From Auritidibacter ignavus (GTDB lineage: Bacteria; Actinomycetota; Actinomycetes; Actinomycetales; Micrococcaceae): 64,000 bases of DNA. The stretch is taken from assembly GCF_003703835.1 (NCBI RefSeq), contig NZ_RDQR01000012.1, positions 1 through 64,000 on the forward strand. Reading direction: 5' to 3'. The notes below the pieces were generated by a model that ran no database searches, was not told the DNA's origin, and worked only from the letters and a program-made list of their open reading frames with translations. Shown piece after piece: positions 62,568 through 64,000 of this stretch. Position numbers and translations under genes: made by a program. How positions within the stretch are numbered: the first letter of the stretch is position 1; each line of letters opens with the position of its first letter.

Positions 62568-63032
62568 ATGCGAATACCGGCGAAGGACTTGGACCTGAGA
62601 AATATTGAGCAACTTATCGAAGTGAATGCAGGCAATCGCACCGTGACCGGAACATTGAGCTGCCTCATCCGTACTCCCTACGCCATTGAGCTGGTCATTG
62701 GTGGCTCCGAAAAGGTCACCGTCGGCTTCGAGGATGAGGTCGATATTTATCGGGGAACACTGCTGGCGCACTTGGTCCGTCGCGAGAAGCTGGAACAAGA
62801 AAACGGGGGCATCCTCTCCGAACAGGATCTGCAGGACATCGAGTCCATGCTGGACCCATTATTTGAGTTACTCACCGGCGCCCGGGCAGGCTGTCAACCG
62901 CCCCCTGATCAGCCGAGCTCGACGACTTCAGATGGCACCACCGGTCCGCACCCGGTCAGCGCTACAGTGCTACCGACTAAGAAAGCCCGGTCGCTCTATC
63001 CGACCCCGTTGGAAATCGCCAACCAACGCTAA
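62568..63032 (+). CDS. Hypothetical protein of 154 residues
   Basis: A soluble protein whose ATG 62568 has AAAGGA seven bases before it. The first 105 residues look structured: MRIPAKDLDLRNIEQLIEVN, then TVTGTLSCLIRTPYAIELVIGG and VTVGFEDEVDIYRGTLLAHLVRREKL, followed by a helix with an acidic DLQDIESMLDPLF. The rest is a Pro/Ser/Thr-rich tail. The early part reads like a small beta-barrel. I do not recognise the family. Its stop is one base from the end of the convergent rlmN, leaving no room for a terminator. Confidence 0.65.
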   Translation: MRIPAKDLDLRNIEQLIEVNAGNRTVTGTLSCLIRTPYAIELVIGGSEKVTVGFEDEVDIYRGTLLAHLVRREKLEQENGGILSEQDLQDIESMLDPLFELLTGARAGCQPPPDQPSSTTSDGTTGPHPVSATVLPTKKARSLYPTPLEIANQR

Positions 63033-63033
63033 T

Positions 63034-64000
63034 CTAGGCGTTGTCGGCCGCCAGCTGACCACAGGCCCCGTCAATTTCTTGACCACGGGTGTCACGCAAG
63101 GTGGTCGGTACCCCGGCTTCATTGAGTCGGCGTACGAACTCGTCGGTGATTTCGGGTTCCGAAGCCGTCCAAATTGAGCCGGGAGTGGGGTTGAGCGGAA
63201 TCGGGTTGACGTGCACCCATCCGTGTCCGCGGGCATTGAGTTTCTTCGCCAGCAGGTCGGCGCGCCAGGCGTGATCATTCATATCTTTGATCAGCGCGTA
63301 CTCGATGGAGACACGACGACCGGTGGCCTTGTAGTAGTTATAGGCAGCATCGATGGCTTCATCGGCCGACCAGCGCGAGTTGACCGGCACTAGCTCGTCA
63401 CGCAACTGGTCATCCGGGGCGTGCAGGCTCAAGGCGAAGGTCACCGGAATGCCTTCGGCAGCCAAACGGTTGATCGCAGGCACCAGACCCACGGTGGAAA
63501 CGGTGATGTTTCGAGCCGACATTCCCAATCCGGCGGGGCTGGGCTCGACCATGCGGCGGACCGCGGCGATGACGCGTTTGTAGTTGGCCAGGGGCTCACC
63601 CATGCCCATAAAGACGACGTTGGTGACCCGTTCTGCCTCACCGGATTCATGGTGGGCTCGTCCACCCAGTCCACCCTCGGCGATGAAGCGATTGGCATGC
63701 ACGATCTGGTCCACGATCTCAGCGGCGGACATATTGCGAGTCAACCCGTTCTGCCCGGTGGCGCAGAAGGGGCAGTTCATGCCACAGCCAGCTTGCGATG
63801 AGACACACAAGGTAATCCGGCCCGGGTAGCGCATCAGCACGGACTCGACCAGGGCACCGTCAAAGAGCCGCCAGAGAAACTTCACGGTGTCACCGTTTTC
63901 GGTGGTGAGTTTCCGAACTTCAGTCAGCAACGATGGAAAAAATTCGGCAACCAGCTCGTCACGGGATCCGGCGGGCAAGTCGGTCATCCGCTCCGGATCG
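63034..64000 (-). CDS. rlmN: 23S rRNA (adenine2503-C2)-methyltransferase, 5' end outside the window
   Basis: This radical-SAM enzyme methylates adenine 2503 of 23S rRNA and, in many bacteria, tRNA. The visible part, about 320 residues, holds the iron-sulfur motif C-GMN-C-PF-C in [16 protein letters not shown], the GMGEPLANY motif, [34 protein letters not shown] and the C-terminal catalytic Cys in [12 protein letters not shown]. The residues before the internal ATG ([10 protein letters not shown]) match the family, so the true start lies beyond 64000 and ATG 63987 is internal. It is convergent with the hypothetical gene before it. Confidence 0.93.
   Translation of the reverse strand, partial: DPERMTDLPAGSRDELVAEFFPSLLTEVRKLTTENGDTVKFLWRLFDGALVESVLMRYPGRITLCVSSQAGCGMNCPFCATGQNGLTRNMSAAEIVDQIVHANRFIAEGGLGGRAHHESGEAERVTNVVFMGMGEPLANYKRVIAAVRRMVEPSPAGLGMSARNITVSTVGLVPAINRLAAEGIPVTFALSLHAPDDQLRDELVPVNSRWSADEAIDAAYNYYKATGRRVSIEYALIKDMNDHAWRADLLAKKLNARGHGWVHVNPIPLNPTPGSIWTASEPEITDEFVRRLNEAGVPTTLRDTRGQEIDGACGQLAADNA

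Overview
The window reads as a chromosomal segment of a high-GC actinobacterium, most likely of the order Micrococcales (Micrococcaceae-like). The reasons are the GC-rich codon use, actinobacterial versions of argG, purB, rlmN, bkd and hisC, a Streptomyces-type mevalonate operon, and an ectABC operon that suggests tolerance of salt or drought. I cannot fix the genus from sequence alone. Genes are dense, and many neighbours overlap by 1-14 bases, so most of the window is organised as translationally coupled operons.

Layout. 1-0.7 kb: the 5' end of an IS256-type transposase gene has broken into an MFS transporter gene. 1.0-2.4 kb: a DUF1648 membrane protein and its YtrA-type GntR regulator, with a palindromic operator. 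3.0-4.8 kb: a DUF6226 protein and a frameshifted rlmA. 5.2-9.1 kb: tRNA-Ala(CGC), then a TAXI-type TRAP transporter (binding protein, DUF1850 lipoprotein, fused permease) whose base composition looks lower in GC. 9.2-11.6 kb: ectoine synthesis, ectABC on the minus strand. 11.9-16.6 kb: a TPP riboswitch, then thiB, thiP and thiQ for thiamine uptake, split by a lipoprotein gene on the other strand. 16.6-17.7 kb: DUF2625 and a MhuD-like haem monooxygenase. 18.0-28.3 kb: a complete mevalonate operon (mevalonate kinase, diphosphomevalonate decarboxylase, phosphomevalonate kinase, type 2 IPP isomerase, HMG-CoA reductase, HMG-CoA synthase) that runs into a SWIM/SNF2 helicase gene.

28.4-36.7 kb: a CitE-like lyase, a lipoprotein with SelO, a butanediol-type dehydrogenase, sucrose phosphorylase with a glycerophosphodiesterase, and argG. 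36.8-44.6 kb: a hypothetical gene and a 5-oxoproline/lactam-type cluster. The cluster has two operons: an NRAMP-fold transporter with a DUF1445 protein on the plus strand, and pxpA, a pxpB-pxpC fusion, a biotin carboxylase/BCCP protein and a GntR/FCD regulator on the minus strand. The same 11-bp palindrome, TTGTTGAACAA, lies upstream of both operons, so the resident GntR protein probably controls the whole set. 44.6-50.8 kb: an alpha/beta hydrolase, a three-gene branched-chain 2-oxo-acid dehydrogenase operon and a HisC-type aminotransferase. 50.8-56.6 kb: a holin-like membrane protein, a WXG100-like protein coupled to a lipase-like protein, purB, a TRIC-family channel and a decayed MFS transporter. 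56.6-64 kb: an AAA ATPase with an altered Walker B motif, a PLD-helicase-DUF3427 protein, an acyl-CoA dehydrogenase, a hypothetical protein and the 3' part of rlmN.

The most unusual items are the biotin-linked 5-oxoprolinase cluster with its divergent NRAMP-fold transporter and shared operator, the WXG100-like/lipase pair that has no secretion apparatus nearby, the AAA ATPase lacking its catalytic glutamate, and the mevalonate operon coupled to a SNF2 helicase. No CRISPR array, prophage or rRNA was seen.
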